From Winogradskya consettensis (GTDB lineage: Bacteria; Actinomycetota; Actinomycetes; Mycobacteriales; Micromonosporaceae), in the NCBI RefSeq assembly GCF_018332715.1, contig NZ_BOQP01000045.1, positions 1 through 64,000 on the forward strand: 64,000 nucleotides of DNA. Reading direction: 5' to 3'. A model generated the notes under the pieces. That model saw nothing but the letters and a program-made list of their open reading frames with translations, did not search any database and was not told the origin of the DNA. Positions 43,099 through 51,994 of the stretch are shown here, piece by piece. A program made the translations under genes and the position numbers. Numbering within the stretch: the first letter of the stretch is position 1; each line of letters opens with the position of its first letter.

Positions 43099-43273
43099 GG
43101 TTTCGTTCTCCGGGAACAGGTACATCAGCGGCCAAACGCGCCAGGATGTCGTCCGCCCAGGCCAGGAACCATCGGCGGAGCTCAGTGATCTCGTCGTCGG
43201 TGAGCCCATAGGCCGTGAACGTGGCGTCGTCACGAAGCTCGATGGCAGAAAGCCTGTCCGCGAGATCGGCCGA
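43076..43273 (-). pseudogene. Small gene remnant without start codon
   Basis: Minus-strand frame ending at TGA 43076-43078 reads ADLADRLSAIELRDDATFTA, YGLTDDEITELRRWFLAWAD, DILARLAADVPVPG. It looks like a genuine helical protein tail. Upstream, no ATG, GTG or TTG exists before the sequence loses coding character. Likely a truncated gene. Family unknown. Confidence 0.45.
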
Positions 43274-43306
43274 TGATCCTCGGACACAGGATGTGGGGTC
43301 TGCGGT

Positions 43307-43571
43307 ATGAGGGCGTGGAAGTTCGAGTGGGACGGCACGGTCTGGGCGTGTTCAGCAGAGCCTGCGGCTGATGGCAATCTGTGCCGCGGGATCGAGACGT
43401 TGAGTGATTCGTTCGGGAGCCGGGCCTGGGTGGTGAGGCAGTTCCTGGAGTTGTGGGAGGAGCGAAGTCGAGGCCGACGAGCTCAAGGCCGCCCTGCGCG
43501 CACTGGCAACGGCGATGGAGATGATCTCCACAGATCGCCGGTGCGGACCCCGCGGGCCGTCCGGGCGGTGA
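43307..43571 (+). pseudogene. Small hypothetical gene with one frameshift
   Basis: Starts ATG 43307: MRAWKFEWDGTVWACSAEPA, then LSDSFGSRAWVVRQFLELWEE. Near 43465 coding sense moves frame to EVEADELKAALRALATAMEMIS, ending TGA 43569-43571. The join is natural, so a 1-2 base indel is likely (mutation or sequencing error). The tail overlaps the convergent TDT gene by 89 bp. Function unknown. Confidence 0.5.
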
Positions 43572-44532
43572 CGGTGAGCCAGGCGATGACAAGGACGGCG
43601 TACATGACGATTGCCAGGGCAGTGAGGGCCGGGGAGCCGGAGCGGACCGCCAGGGCGCTGGTGGCGGTGACGACCGTGCCGAGCGGGAAGGTGAAGCTCC
43701 ACCAGGTCAGGGAGAAAGGCAGGCCGGCGCGGGCGGTGCGCACGGTGATCGCGCCCGCCAGAGCCGTCCAGAACAGAGCGAAGCCCAGGGTGGGTACGCC
43801 GTACAGCAGCGCGATCACGCCCGCGCCCGTCGCATAAGGCTCGGGGAGCACCCCGGGAGCCGCCCGCGCGAGCAGATGGAACGCCGTCACCGACTGCCCG
43901 AGCGGGCCGAGGACGATCCACAACGTCGGGACCATACGTGCTGCGCCATCGGGGTGGCGTACCAATCGGGCCCAGATCTGGGTGATGACCATGATCGCGG
44001 CGAACAGGCTGATGCCGGCCAGCGCGTAGCAGCCCAGCAGGAGTTCGCGGGGGAAGTCCACGTGCGGCACGAGCAGCGCCCCGGTCGACGCCGAGACCAT
44101 CGGCGGGACGACCGGCATCAGCCAGCCACCGAACGCGGCGCCGGGGCCGGCCGGCTGCCCGGTCATCATCCGGTACGGGACGGCGACCGCGACGATCAGC
44201 CCGAGGACCGTGCCGGTGCCCCAGAGCGCCAGGTCGACGGTGACGGCCGCGGGCAGCCCGATCCAGTCCCGGCCGAGCAGCAGGGTGCCCGCACCGACGG
44301 TCAGCAACGCCATCGGAGGCGCGCCCCAGAACTGCACGAGCACGGGATCGCCGGAGTGGCTGGTGCCGTTGCGCAGGGTCACGGCCAGGACCGCGACGAG
44401 CAGAGCGGCGGACAACGCCCACACGACCGTGGCGAGGGAGTGCAGGCCTGCTATGCGTACGGGCAGGGTCGCAGCCGCCGTGGCGACGATCCCGGTGCCC
44501 ATGACGGTGGCGTACCAGTTGGGTCCGAACAT
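43483..44532 (-). CDS. TDT-family transporter (TehA/sulphite-exporter-like)
   Basis: 349 residues from the ATG at 44532; the frame is open upstream but covers the divergent LysR gene. FGPNWYATVMGTGIVATAAA is the family N-terminus, followed by about ten helices including WWSFTFPLGTVVTATSALA, the TehA/Ssu1 signature. Members export tellurite, dicarboxylates or sulphite. The divergent LysR regulator matches known LysR/TDT pairs in actinomycetes. Confidence 0.9.
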   Translation of the reverse strand: MFGPNWYATVMGTGIVATAAATLPVRIAGLHSLATVVWALSAALLVAVLAVTLRNGTSHSGDPVLVQFWGAPPMALLTVGAGTLLLGRDWIGLPAAVTVDLALWGTGTVLGLIVAVAVPYRMMTGQPAGPGAAFGGWLMPVVPPMVSASTGALLVPHVDFPRELLLGCYALAGISLFAAIMVITQIWARLVRHPDGAARMVPTLWIVLGPLGQSVTAFHLLARAAPGVLPEPYATGAGVIALLYGVPTLGFALFWTALAGAITVRTARAGLPFSLTWWSFTFPLGTVVTATSALAVRSGSPALTALAIVMYAVLVIAWLTVTARTARGVRTGDLWRSSPSPLPVRAGRP

Positions 44533-44588
44533 GCTCTCAGCCTGCGGCCATCGCGGCGGGGCCGGTAGGCGGACAGCGCGCCTGAGGT

Positions 44589-44605
44589 CATAGGCTACGG
44601 TTATG
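44589..44605. promoter_or_regulatory. LysR-type dyad at the LysR start
   Basis: CATA (44589-44592) and TATG (44602-44605) form a dyad with the T-N11-A spacing of LysR boxes. It overlaps the LysR start codon at 44603 and lies in the 70-bp divergent promoter with the TDT gene, consistent with autorepression. Confidence 0.4.
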
Positions 44606-45499
44606 CCCCTGCCGCCGGTCTTCGCCGACCTCACCGCCTTTGAACTGCTGCTGAGCGTCGCCCGGCTGGGCAGCGTGGGCCGGGCAGCCGCCGCGCACAC
44701 CATCTCCCAGCCCGCCGCCAGCGCCCGCCTGCGCGAGCTCGAACGCCGCCTCGGCCTGACCCTGCTCCACCGCACCCCGCGCGGCTCCACGCTGACCGCG
44801 ACGGGAGCACTGGTCGCCGACTGGGCCCGCACCGCCGTCGACGCCGCCGACGCCCTCGCCACGGGCGTCACGGCCCTGCGCGCGACCCACGAGAGCCGCC
44901 TCGCCGTGGCGGCCAGCCAGACCGTCGCGGAATACCTCCTCCCGGCCTGGCTGGTCGCCCTCCGCACCGCCCACCCCGGCCTGACCGTGACCCTGCGCGC
45001 GGCGAACTCCGCCGACGTGGCCGCCGCCGTCCTGGCCGCCGACGTGAACCTCGGCTTCGTCGAAGGCCCGGACCTCCCCACCGGCCTGCACGCCGAGGTC
45101 GTCGCCACCGACCGCCTGGCCGTCGTGGTCGCCCCCGGCCACCCGTGGTCCCGCCGCCGCCGTGGCGTCACCGCCGAGGAGCTGGCCGCAACGCCCCTGG
45201 TGTCCCGCGAGGCCGGCTCGGGCACCCGCCGCGCCTTCGAACAGGCACTGGGCGGCCGGACCACGGCACCGCTCCTGGAGCTGTCGTCGACCACGGCGAT
45301 CAAGCACGCGGTGGCGGCGGGCTCGGGCGCCGCGGTGCTCAGCTCCCTGGCGGTGACGGCCGAGCTCGCCGCGGGAACGCTGGTCACGGTCCCGTCTGCG
45401 GTGCCGCTGCAGCGGCGGCTGCGCGCGATCTGGCCCTCGGGCGACCAGCTGATCGGCCCGGCCCGAGACCTCTACGCCATCGCCCGCCGCCACCGCTGA
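44603..45499 (+). CDS. LysR-family transcriptional regulator
   Basis: 298 residues. Winged helix FELLLSVARLGSVGRAAAAHTISQPAASARLRELERRLG, then a substrate-binding domain ending RDLYAIARRH. SREAGSGTRRAFEQAL in the effector domain is common in regulators of sulphur or anion metabolism such as CysL. Divergent from the TDT transporter, its probable target. Confidence 0.92.
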   Translation: MPLPPVFADLTAFELLLSVARLGSVGRAAAAHTISQPAASARLRELERRLGLTLLHRTPRGSTLTATGALVADWARTAVDAADALATGVTALRATHESRLAVAASQTVAEYLLPAWLVALRTAHPGLTVTLRAANSADVAAAVLAADVNLGFVEGPDLPTGLHAEVVATDRLAVVVAPGHPWSRRRRGVTAEELAATPLVSREAGSGTRRAFEQALGGRTTAPLLELSSTTAIKHAVAAGSGAAVLSSLAVTAELAAGTLVTVPSAVPLQRRLRAIWPSGDQLIGPARDLYAIARRHR

Positions 45500-45668
45500 T
45501 CTCCGCGTAACCGGGTACTCGTCCGGCATTCCCGATTGCGGTGGCGTTAGCCGTTCCCGCTGATCGTCCTGGTTACGACGAATCGCATCAACGCCGTGAG
45601 CTGCGGATACCGTCTGCGGCGGATTCCTGACAGGGCCGCCGTGCCGGGGCGCGTGATTGCTTGACCGG

Positions 45669-48314
45669 GTGAGACTTCGCCCCGCACTGGCCGTTGCCGT
45701 CCTCCTCGTGCCGTTCGCCGTCCTGACACCCGCAAGTCAGGCCGCTGCCGCCGAGCCCGCACCGCTCGCGCGGGTGAACTTCCAGCCGGCGACCTCGGCC
45801 GTACCCGCGGGATACACCGCTGATTCCGGCGCGGCGTTCACCGCGGCGCGCGGGTCGGGCTGGGTGGTGCAGGGTTCGCAGACGCCGCTCGATCTGAGCC
45901 GGAACACGCGGGACCGGGCACGTGCGGGGATCGACGCCCGGCTCAACACGCTGATCCATCTTCAGTACGGCGATGTCGGCGGCACCAGCGGCGTACTCAC
46001 CGCCGGTGCCTGGGAGTACGTCCTGCCCAACGGCCTCTACAGGGTGACGGTGTCCGTGGGTGACCAGCCCGCGTACGACAGTTCGCACGCCGTCCGCGTC
46101 GAGGGTTACCCGGCGGTGATGGGCTTCGTGGGCAGCGCGACGACGGAGTTCCGGACGGCGACCGTGACAGTGCCGGTGAGCGACGGCCGGCTGACCGTCG
46201 ACGCGGTCGGTGGGACGAATACGAAGCTCAACTACCTGGAGATCTCCCCGGCGTACGCGCTGAAGGTCAACTTCTCGGACCCGGCGACCGCACCGCCGGC
46301 CGGTTACGTGCGGGACGCCGGGGACCCCTACACGGACCCGCGCGGCTACGGCTGGGTCGCCGCCGGGACGTCGGCGCCGTTGAGCCTGACCGCCAACGGC
46401 CGGAACCGGAACCCGGCGGCGGGGCAGGCCGACATCCGCCTGGCGACGCTCATGCACCTGCAGCTTCCGGCGAACACGCCCGGTAGCTGGGAGGCGGCGG
46501 TGCCGAACGGTGCGTACACGGTGACCGCAGCTGTGGGTGACGCCGGGACGGCCGTGGACAGCAACCACTGGCTGAGCGTCGAGGACCAGAACGCGGTCGC
46601 CGCCTTCGTGCCCACCGCCGGCACCAGGCACGCGACGGCCACCCGGACGGTCACCGTCACCGACGGGCGGCTGACGCTCAGCGCTGCGGGCGGCGTCAAC
46701 ACCAAACTCAACTATGTGGACATCGCCGCCGCGGCCAGTGCCCCGGGAGTGCGGACCAGTACGCCGGCGAACGGCGCGGTGGGCGTACCCGTGAATGGAA
46801 GCGTGGTGGAAGACCTGGTCCTGCCCGACGGGGGTGTCGACGCGGCGACGCTCAGCTCGTCGACCGTCACGCTGACGCGGGTGAGCGACGGTGCCCCGGT
46901 GGCCGCGAACGTCATCACCAGCGGCGGTGGGGACGTGGTGAACCTGTCGCCCACGGCTGCGCTCGCGCCGCTCACGGCGTACCGATTCAGTGTTACCTCG
47001 GGCGTGCGGGACGTGCGCGGCAGAGCGTTCCAACCGCATTCGATCGTCTTCACCACCGGCAGCGGTGACGGCCCCGGCGGCCCTGCGGCCTTCGACAAGG
47101 TGGTCGGCGTCGCGACGGGGGCGTCCTTCACGACGGTGGTCAAAGGACCTGACAACTATTTGTACGCGGGAAGCCTCGACGGCCGTGTCTTCCGCTATCC
47201 GATCGCCGCGGACGGCACGCTCGGCATCGCGACAGTGAGCACCGCGGTCCGCGACAACGCGACAGCGCTGGGCCTGGCGGGTGCACCCGCGCGCACGGTC
47301 ATCGGCATGGCGTTCGACCCGGCCGGCGATCTGTGGGTGACCGATAACTACGAGTACGTCGGCCCGCTGAACGTTCCGGACTTCTCGGGGCGCATCGGCC
47401 GGATCCACGACGGCGTCTACACGCCCATGGTGGTCGGCCTGCCCCGCTCGGTGAAGGACCATGAGACGAACTCGCTCGCGTTCGGGCCGGACGGCGCGCT
47501 GTATGTCTCGCAGGGTGCGAACAACGCGATGGGCGGCGCGGACGCGACCTGGGGCAACCGCCCGGAACGCCTGCTCAGCGCGGCGGTCCTCCGCCTCGAC
47601 ACCAGCCTGCTCGGCACGTCACCCCTGGACGTCTCGTCCACGTATGACCCGTACGCCGCGGGTGCGCCGCTCACCCTCCACGCCACCGGGGTGCGCAACG
47701 CGTACGACCTGGTGTGGCACCGCAACGGCCACCTCTACGCCCCGACGAACGGCTCGGCCGCCGGCGGCAACACTCCCGCGACGCCGTCCCCGCTCCCGGC
47801 GGCCTGTGCACGCCGCGGCTACACCGCCCCGGTGGTTCCCGCGCTGACCGCCGTCCCGACGGCGGAGACGGACTACGTCTTCGACGTGAGACCGGGCCGC
47901 TATTACGGTCACCCGAACCCGGCGCGCTGCGAATGGGTCCTCGCCGGCGGCAACCCGTCCTCCACCGTGGACCCCTTCGAGGTCCCTGCCTACCCCGCCG
48001 GCACCCGGCCGGACCCGAACTTCGACCTGGCCGGCACGTACGACGCCGGCCTGCACGCCTCCGCGAACGGTGCCCTCGAATACCGCGGCGGCGCCCTCGA
48101 CGGCAAACTCCTCGTGGTCCGCTACTCCTCCGGCCAGGACATCGAGACCTTCGACGTCGCACCCTCGGGCGCGCTGAGCAACCGAACCACCGGCATCACC
48201 GGTTTCACGGGTTTCAGCCAGCCCCTCGACATCGCCCAGGACACCGCCACCGGCAACCTCTACGTGACGGAGCTCGGCGCGAGCCGCATCACCCTGCTGC
48301 GCCCCCGCTCGTGA
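45669..48314 (+). CDS. Large secreted protein: two malectin-like repeats, Ig-like domain, sorbosone-dehydrogenase-type propeller
   Basis: About 881 residues from GTG 45669 (TTG 45657 possible). Signal peptide ends near SQAAAAEP. Two homologous modules of about 155 residues follow (RVNFQPATSAVPAGY and KVNFSDPATAPPAGY), each ending NTKLNY.I. Next is an SbsA-type Ig-like domain (STPANGAVGVPVNGSVVEDL), then a six-bladed propeller with GPDNYLYAGSLDGRVFRY, MAFDPAGDLWVTDN, LAFGPDGALYVSQG and RNAYDLVWHRNGHLYAPTNG. Probably binds or oxidises polysaccharide outside the cell. Enzymatic activity is not certain. Confidence 0.87.
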   Translation: MRLRPALAVAVLLVPFAVLTPASQAAAAEPAPLARVNFQPATSAVPAGYTADSGAAFTAARGSGWVVQGSQTPLDLSRNTRDRARAGIDARLNTLIHLQYGDVGGTSGVLTAGAWEYVLPNGLYRVTVSVGDQPAYDSSHAVRVEGYPAVMGFVGSATTEFRTATVTVPVSDGRLTVDAVGGTNTKLNYLEISPAYALKVNFSDPATAPPAGYVRDAGDPYTDPRGYGWVAAGTSAPLSLTANGRNRNPAAGQADIRLATLMHLQLPANTPGSWEAAVPNGAYTVTAAVGDAGTAVDSNHWLSVEDQNAVAAFVPTAGTRHATATRTVTVTDGRLTLSAAGGVNTKLNYVDIAAAASAPGVRTSTPANGAVGVPVNGSVVEDLVLPDGGVDAATLSSSTVTLTRVSDGAPVAANVITSGGGDVVNLSPTAALAPLTAYRFSVTSGVRDVRGRAFQPHSIVFTTGSGDGPGGPAAFDKVVGVATGASFTTVVKGPDNYLYAGSLDGRVFRYPIAADGTLGIATVSTAVRDNATALGLAGAPARTVIGMAFDPAGDLWVTDNYEYVGPLNVPDFSGRIGRIHDGVYTPMVVGLPRSVKDHETNSLAFGPDGALYVSQGANNAMGGADATWGNRPERLLSAAVLRLDTSLLGTSPLDVSSTYDPYAAGAPLTLHATGVRNAYDLVWHRNGHLYAPTNGSAAGGNTPATPSPLPAACARRGYTAPVVPALTAVPTAETDYVFDVRPGRYYGHPNPARCEWVLAGGNPSSTVDPFEVPAYPAGTRPDPNFDLAGTYDAGLHASANGALEYRGGALDGKLLVVRYSSGQDIETFDVAPSGALSNRTTGITGFTGFSQPLDIAQDTATGNLYVTELGASRITLLRPRS

Positions 48315-48333
48315 GCACCCCCGCCGCTCAGGG

Positions 48334-49317
48334 TCAGCTCGCCGCCCGGGACCGCTGGGGAGTGGTGCCCGACCAGCGGCGGAAGGCCCGGTAGAAGGAG
48401 CTGGGCTCGTCATAACCGAGCAGCAGCGCGACCTCCGGGACCGAGACGTCCGGGCGGCTGAGGTAGCCGCGGGCCAGGGTGCTCCGGGTGTGTTCGAGGA
48501 CGGCCTGGAAGGTGGTGTGCTCGCCGGCGAGGCGTCGCTGCAGGGTCCGGTCGCTCAGCGCGAGGCGGCGGGCGACGCCACCGGCCGTGCCCCGGCCCGC
48601 GGGGAGAAGCTCGATGAGGGCCGCGCGGACCCGTTCGGTCGTGGACTCGGCCCGGTCGAGGTCGGCGAGGCGGCGGCGCAGATCGGGCTCGAGGAGCTGC
48701 CACATCTCGGCGTTCGAGGTCAGGAACGGGCGCCGGGCGTCGGCGGCGGTGAACACGACGGCCGGGGCCGCGCCCGGGGCGAACGGGACGCCGAGGTAGT
48801 CCCGCCAGGCGTCGGCGGCCGGGCCGCGGGGCGGGTCCGGCATGAGGATCCGGGCCGGAGTGATCCGGGTACGGGTGCCGAGGCGGGCGAGGGCCACCCA
48901 GAAAGCCAGCTCGTACGCGACGAGACCGGGCGGGGGTGGTGGCTCCGCCGGCCAGTGCATCGTGAGGGTCAGGTCGTCGGTGAGCGTCAGCTGCTGCGGG
49001 CCGAGGAGCCGCTTGTACAGGGCGATCCGTTCCGCGGCGCCGCACAGGTCGGCGCTGCACAGGGCGGCGAAGATCGGGGGCTGGAACGTCTCCGTGCTCA
49101 TCCGGGCGGCCAGCCGGGGCCCGATCGCCGGGTCGCCGGCGAGCTCCTCCATCGCGGTCCAGCACCGGTAGAACTGCTGCGGGGTGAGCGCGGCCGGGCC
49201 GTGCAGGAACAGGTCCTCGGGCAGCCCCGCCGCCCGCAGCACCGGCGCGGCGGGGATGCCGACGTCGGCGAACATCGCGGCGGTCGCCGCGCTGAGCGTG
49301 AACCGGGCCGGGGTCAC
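48334..49317 (-). CDS. AraC-family regulator (OruR/VirS-like)
   Basis: 327 residues from the GTG at 49317, which overlaps the stop of the SDR gene (GTGA). An arabinose-binding-type N-terminal domain (GIPAAPVLRAAGLPEDLF, LTPQQFYRCWTAMEE) is followed by the C-terminal double HTH: LALSDRTLQRRLAGEHTTFQ and VPEVALLLGYDEPSSFYRAFRRWSGTTPQ. It is cotranscribed with the SDR and may sense its substrate. Confidence 0.9.
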   Translation of the reverse strand: MTPARFTLSAATAAMFADVGIPAAPVLRAAGLPEDLFLHGPAALTPQQFYRCWTAMEELAGDPAIGPRLAARMSTETFQPPIFAALCSADLCGAAERIALYKRLLGPQQLTLTDDLTLTMHWPAEPPPPPGLVAYELAFWVALARLGTRTRITPARILMPDPPRGPAADAWRDYLGVPFAPGAAPAVVFTAADARRPFLTSNAEMWQLLEPDLRRRLADLDRAESTTERVRAALIELLPAGRGTAGGVARRLALSDRTLQRRLAGEHTTFQAVLEHTRSTLARGYLSRPDVSVPEVALLLGYDEPSSFYRAFRRWSGTTPQRSRAAS

Positions 49318-50261
49318 GGGCGGCTCGTGGTCCCTGCCTGCGCGAGCGCCCGGGCCACGTCGACGTCGAGGCCGGTGAGGTCGCGCGACAGCTGCCACAG
49401 CACGCGGATCGCCCGGTCGGCGCCCGGCCGGATCAGCGGCCGCCGGACCGGCGCACCGGTGGCCGTCCAGCGCGGGCCGTACATCGTGCCGCCCTCGGCC
49501 CGGGGGTCGGTCGCGGCACGCAGCTGGCTCAGCACCCCTTGCTCGACGGGCATGCCGACCGCGCGGGTGATCTGCCGCAGGATCGTGCCGCGCAGCCCGG
49601 CGGCACCGGCCGCGCTGGACGTGTCGAACAGGTCCGAGTTGGTGAACCCCGGGTGGGCGGTCAGCGCGCGGGCGGACACCCCGGCGGCCCGGAACCGGCG
49701 GTCGAGCCCCTGCGCGAAGTGCCGGTTCGCGAGCTTGGAGTCGTCATAGGCGCCCCCTGGTGAGTAACCGCGCCGCGGGTAGCCGTCGAGCGGATGCCCC
49801 ATGTGCTGCGCGCTGCTGGTCAGCGTCACCACCCGGGCGTCGCGGGTGCGCACCAGCGCCGGCAACAGATGCGCGGTCAGCGCCCAGTGCCCCAGGTGGT
49901 TGACGCCCAGCTGCGTCTCGAACCCGTCGGCGGTCGTGCCCTGCGGCACCGCCATCACCCCGGCGTTGGTGATCAGCAGGTCTATCCGCGCGTGACCGGC
50001 CAGGATCTCCCCGGCGGCCCGCTCGACCGACGCCAGCGACCCCAGGTCAAGAGCGACGATCTCCAATGAAGCCCCCGGGTACGCCGCCCGGATGCCGTCC
50101 CGCGCAGCCGCCGCCTTGTCCCTGTCCCGGGCCGCCATGACCACATGCGCCCCCTTCGCGGCAAGCACCCGCGCGGTGGCCAGCCCGAGCCCGCCGTTCG
50201 CGCCGGTCACCACCGCCACGCGCCCGTGCTGCCCGGGAACATCCGCTACTGACCAGGCCAT
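49314..50261 (-). CDS. SDR-family oxidoreductase (retinol-dehydrogenase-like)
   Basis: 315 residues from the ATG at 50261 with GAGGGGA upstream. TGANGGLGLATARVLAAKGAHVVMA, NAGVM and the YxxxK in YDDSKLAN. The ANGGLG form and AHPGF are typical of extended SDRs related to WW-domain oxidoreductases. Translationally coupled to the AraC gene downstream. Confidence 0.9.
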   Translation of the reverse strand: MAWSVADVPGQHGRVAVVTGANGGLGLATARVLAAKGAHVVMAARDRDKAAAARDGIRAAYPGASLEIVALDLGSLASVERAAGEILAGHARIDLLITNAGVMAVPQGTTADGFETQLGVNHLGHWALTAHLLPALVRTRDARVVTLTSSAQHMGHPLDGYPRRGYSPGGAYDDSKLANRHFAQGLDRRFRAAGVSARALTAHPGFTNSDLFDTSSAAGAAGLRGTILRQITRAVGMPVEQGVLSQLRAATDPRAEGGTMYGPRWTATGAPVRRPLIRPGADRAIRVLWQLSRDLTGLDVDVARALAQAGTTSRP

Positions 50262-50383
50262 CGTCGTATCCCCTCGCAAGCGTCCACCTCTGTCGCCTCC
50301 GACGCTACGGTCCCGCGGCCCCCGCGACAGTGGCAGAACGCGCCACTCTCCTGCCCATCCGCGCCACCCCCTACCCTGGCGCA

Positions 50384-50938
50384 ATGACCGGCGACTTCTC
50401 CCGCAAACCGACATTGACCGGCGACCGGGTCGTGCTGCGCCCGTTCCGCGAGGACGACAACCCGGCGATCGCCACGGCCCTGCAGGATCTCGAAGTCATC
50501 CGCCTCACCGGCAGCGAACCGCTCACCTGGGACGAGGCGGCCGAGCAGAAGCTCCGCGACTGGTACGCCGCCCGCAACACCCAGCCCGACCGGCTCGACC
50601 TGGCCATCGAGGACCGGGCGACCGGTCAATGGGTCGGTGAGGTCGTTCTCTACGAGGTCGACATCCGCAACGCGAACTGCACGTTCCGCACCCTGATCGG
50701 CCCTTCCGGCCGAGACCGCGGGCTCGGCTCCGAGGCACTGCGCCTCCTGCTCCCGTACGCCTTCACCACCCTCGCCCTCCACCGCATCGAACTGCACGTG
50801 TTCGACTTCAACCCGCGCGCGCGAAGGGTCTACGAAAAGGCGGGGTTCCAGGTGGAGGGCATCCAGCGGGAGGTTCTGCGCACCCCGGACGGCTGGGCGG
50901 ACGCCGTGCAGATGGCCATCCTGAACCCGGACCGGTGA
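50384..50938 (+). CDS. GNAT acetyltransferase, RimJ/RimL type
   Basis: 184 residues from ATG 50384. VLRPFREDDNPAIATALQD, then GPSGRDRGLGSEALRLLLPYAFTTLALHRIELHVFDFNPRARRVYEKAGFQVEG contains the acetyl-CoA loop (RGLGSEA) and the canonical NPRA..VYEK.GF. Probable N-terminal or small-molecule amine acetylation. Single gene. Confidence 0.92.
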   Translation: MTGDFSRKPTLTGDRVVLRPFREDDNPAIATALQDLEVIRLTGSEPLTWDEAAEQKLRDWYAARNTQPDRLDLAIEDRATGQWVGEVVLYEVDIRNANCTFRTLIGPSGRDRGLGSEALRLLLPYAFTTLALHRIELHVFDFNPRARRVYEKAGFQVEGIQREVLRTPDGWADAVQMAILNPDR

Positions 50939-50946
50939 GTACGGGC

Positions 50947-50978
50947 CCGGCCGGCGCCCCTCGGTGGTCGCCGGCCGG
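50947..50978. terminator. Bidirectional hairpin between GNAT and NmrA-like genes
   Basis: CCGGCCGGCG at 50947-50956 and CGCCGGCCGG at 50969-50978 pair perfectly around a 12-nt loop in the gap between two convergent genes. Confidence 0.7.
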
Positions 50979-50986
50979 ACAACCCC

Positions 50987-51904
50987 TTAGTTGCCGGCGG
51001 GCCCGGAAAGGTTGCTCGCGAATTTCCGGGACCACGTGCGGAAGTCCGTCGCCTGCAGGCCCCGCTCGGTCAGGAGGCCGGGGTGGGCGGGGCTGCCGAC
51101 GACGTCCATGCGTTCGACGGCGTTGACCATGAACGGCAGCATGCCCCGTGCGACGGCTTCGTCGCTGGTCAGCACCGGTGCTTCGACCTTGCGGCCGGTC
51201 TCCTCGGTGAGGATGGCCGCGATCTCCGTCATGGTGTGCACGTCGCCGGCCATCTCCAGGTCGACGCCGTCGAGGGTCCCGGCACCTCCGAACGCCGTCG
51301 CGGCCGCGGCGCCGATGTCGTCGACGGCGATCAGGGGGATGCGGGTGCCGGCGGAGAAGCCCGTGATGATCGTGCCCGTGGCGGCCCAGTCGCCGAACAG
51401 GTAGGAGAAGCCGATGAAGTTCTCCATGAACGTGGCGGGCTTGAGCACGGTCCAGCGCGCGAAGCCGCTGGTGCGGACGAGCTCGTCGATCCCGGCCTTG
51501 CTCTCCCAGTAGTGGCGGTCCCAGCGGCCCTCGGCCCAGCCGGGGGAGGTGCGGTGGAACTCGCCCGCCCCGGAGACGCTGCTGTGCACGAACTGGGTGA
51601 CCCCCGCCTCCCGGGCGGCCTCGACGAGGTTGCGCCCGCGGATCGCCTCGGCGTCACCGGCCAGGTCGTTCACGTCCGGGTACGGGATCGAGAAGACGCC
51701 GTCCACGCCGCGCGCCGCGGCGAGCAGCGTGGCCCGGTCGTCCAGGTCACCGACCGCCAGTTCAGCGCCGAGTTTCGCGAGTTCCTGGGCGGCTGCGGCC
51801 CTGGGATCGCGGACCAGGGCCCGGACGGAGGTGCCCTGGGCGAGCAGGGCACGAGCGGTCGAGCCGCCCTGTTTGCCGGTCGCGCCGATGACGAGTACGG
51901 ACAT
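50987..51904 (-). CDS. NmrA-like NAD(P)-binding protein
   Basis: 305 residues, ATG 51904 preceded by CAGGAGGAAACC. VLVIGATGKQGGSTARALL is the NmrA/HSCARG Rossmann motif; VHSSVSGAGEF and LKPATFMENF follow the family order. NmrA-like proteins sense NAD(P)/NAD(P)H state or act on quinones. Divergent from a TetR regulator with a clear operator. Confidence 0.92.
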   Translation of the reverse strand: MSVLVIGATGKQGGSTARALLAQGTSVRALVRDPRAAAAQELAKLGAELAVGDLDDRATLLAAARGVDGVFSIPYPDVNDLAGDAEAIRGRNLVEAAREAGVTQFVHSSVSGAGEFHRTSPGWAEGRWDRHYWESKAGIDELVRTSGFARWTVLKPATFMENFIGFSYLFGDWAATGTIITGFSAGTRIPLIAVDDIGAAAATAFGGAGTLDGVDLEMAGDVHTMTEIAAILTEETGRKVEAPVLTSDEAVARGMLPFMVNAVERMDVVGSPAHPGLLTERGLQATDFRTWSRKFASNLSGPAGN

Positions 51905-51922
51905 GGTTTCCTCCTGGACAAT

Positions 51923-51977
51923 AAGTGGGGTGGCACCCCGCTTCTGCCCGGCTACGATATGGGGGACCACCCCACTT
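51923..51977. promoter_or_regulatory. TetR operator: nested AAGTGGGGTGG inverted repeats
   Basis: AAGTGGGGTG (51923-51932) and CACCCCGCTT (51934-51943) form a near-perfect dyad. A further inverted copy CCACCCCACTT lies at 51967-51977. Between the divergent NmrA-like and TetR starts. Confidence 0.6.
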
Positions 51978-51994
51978 TGCCAACAGGGCGTGCC

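Noticed and set aside
45669..48314. Glycoside hydrolase
   Set aside because: No catalytic-acid motif was visible; the repeats and propeller fit a binding/dehydrogenase-type protein better.
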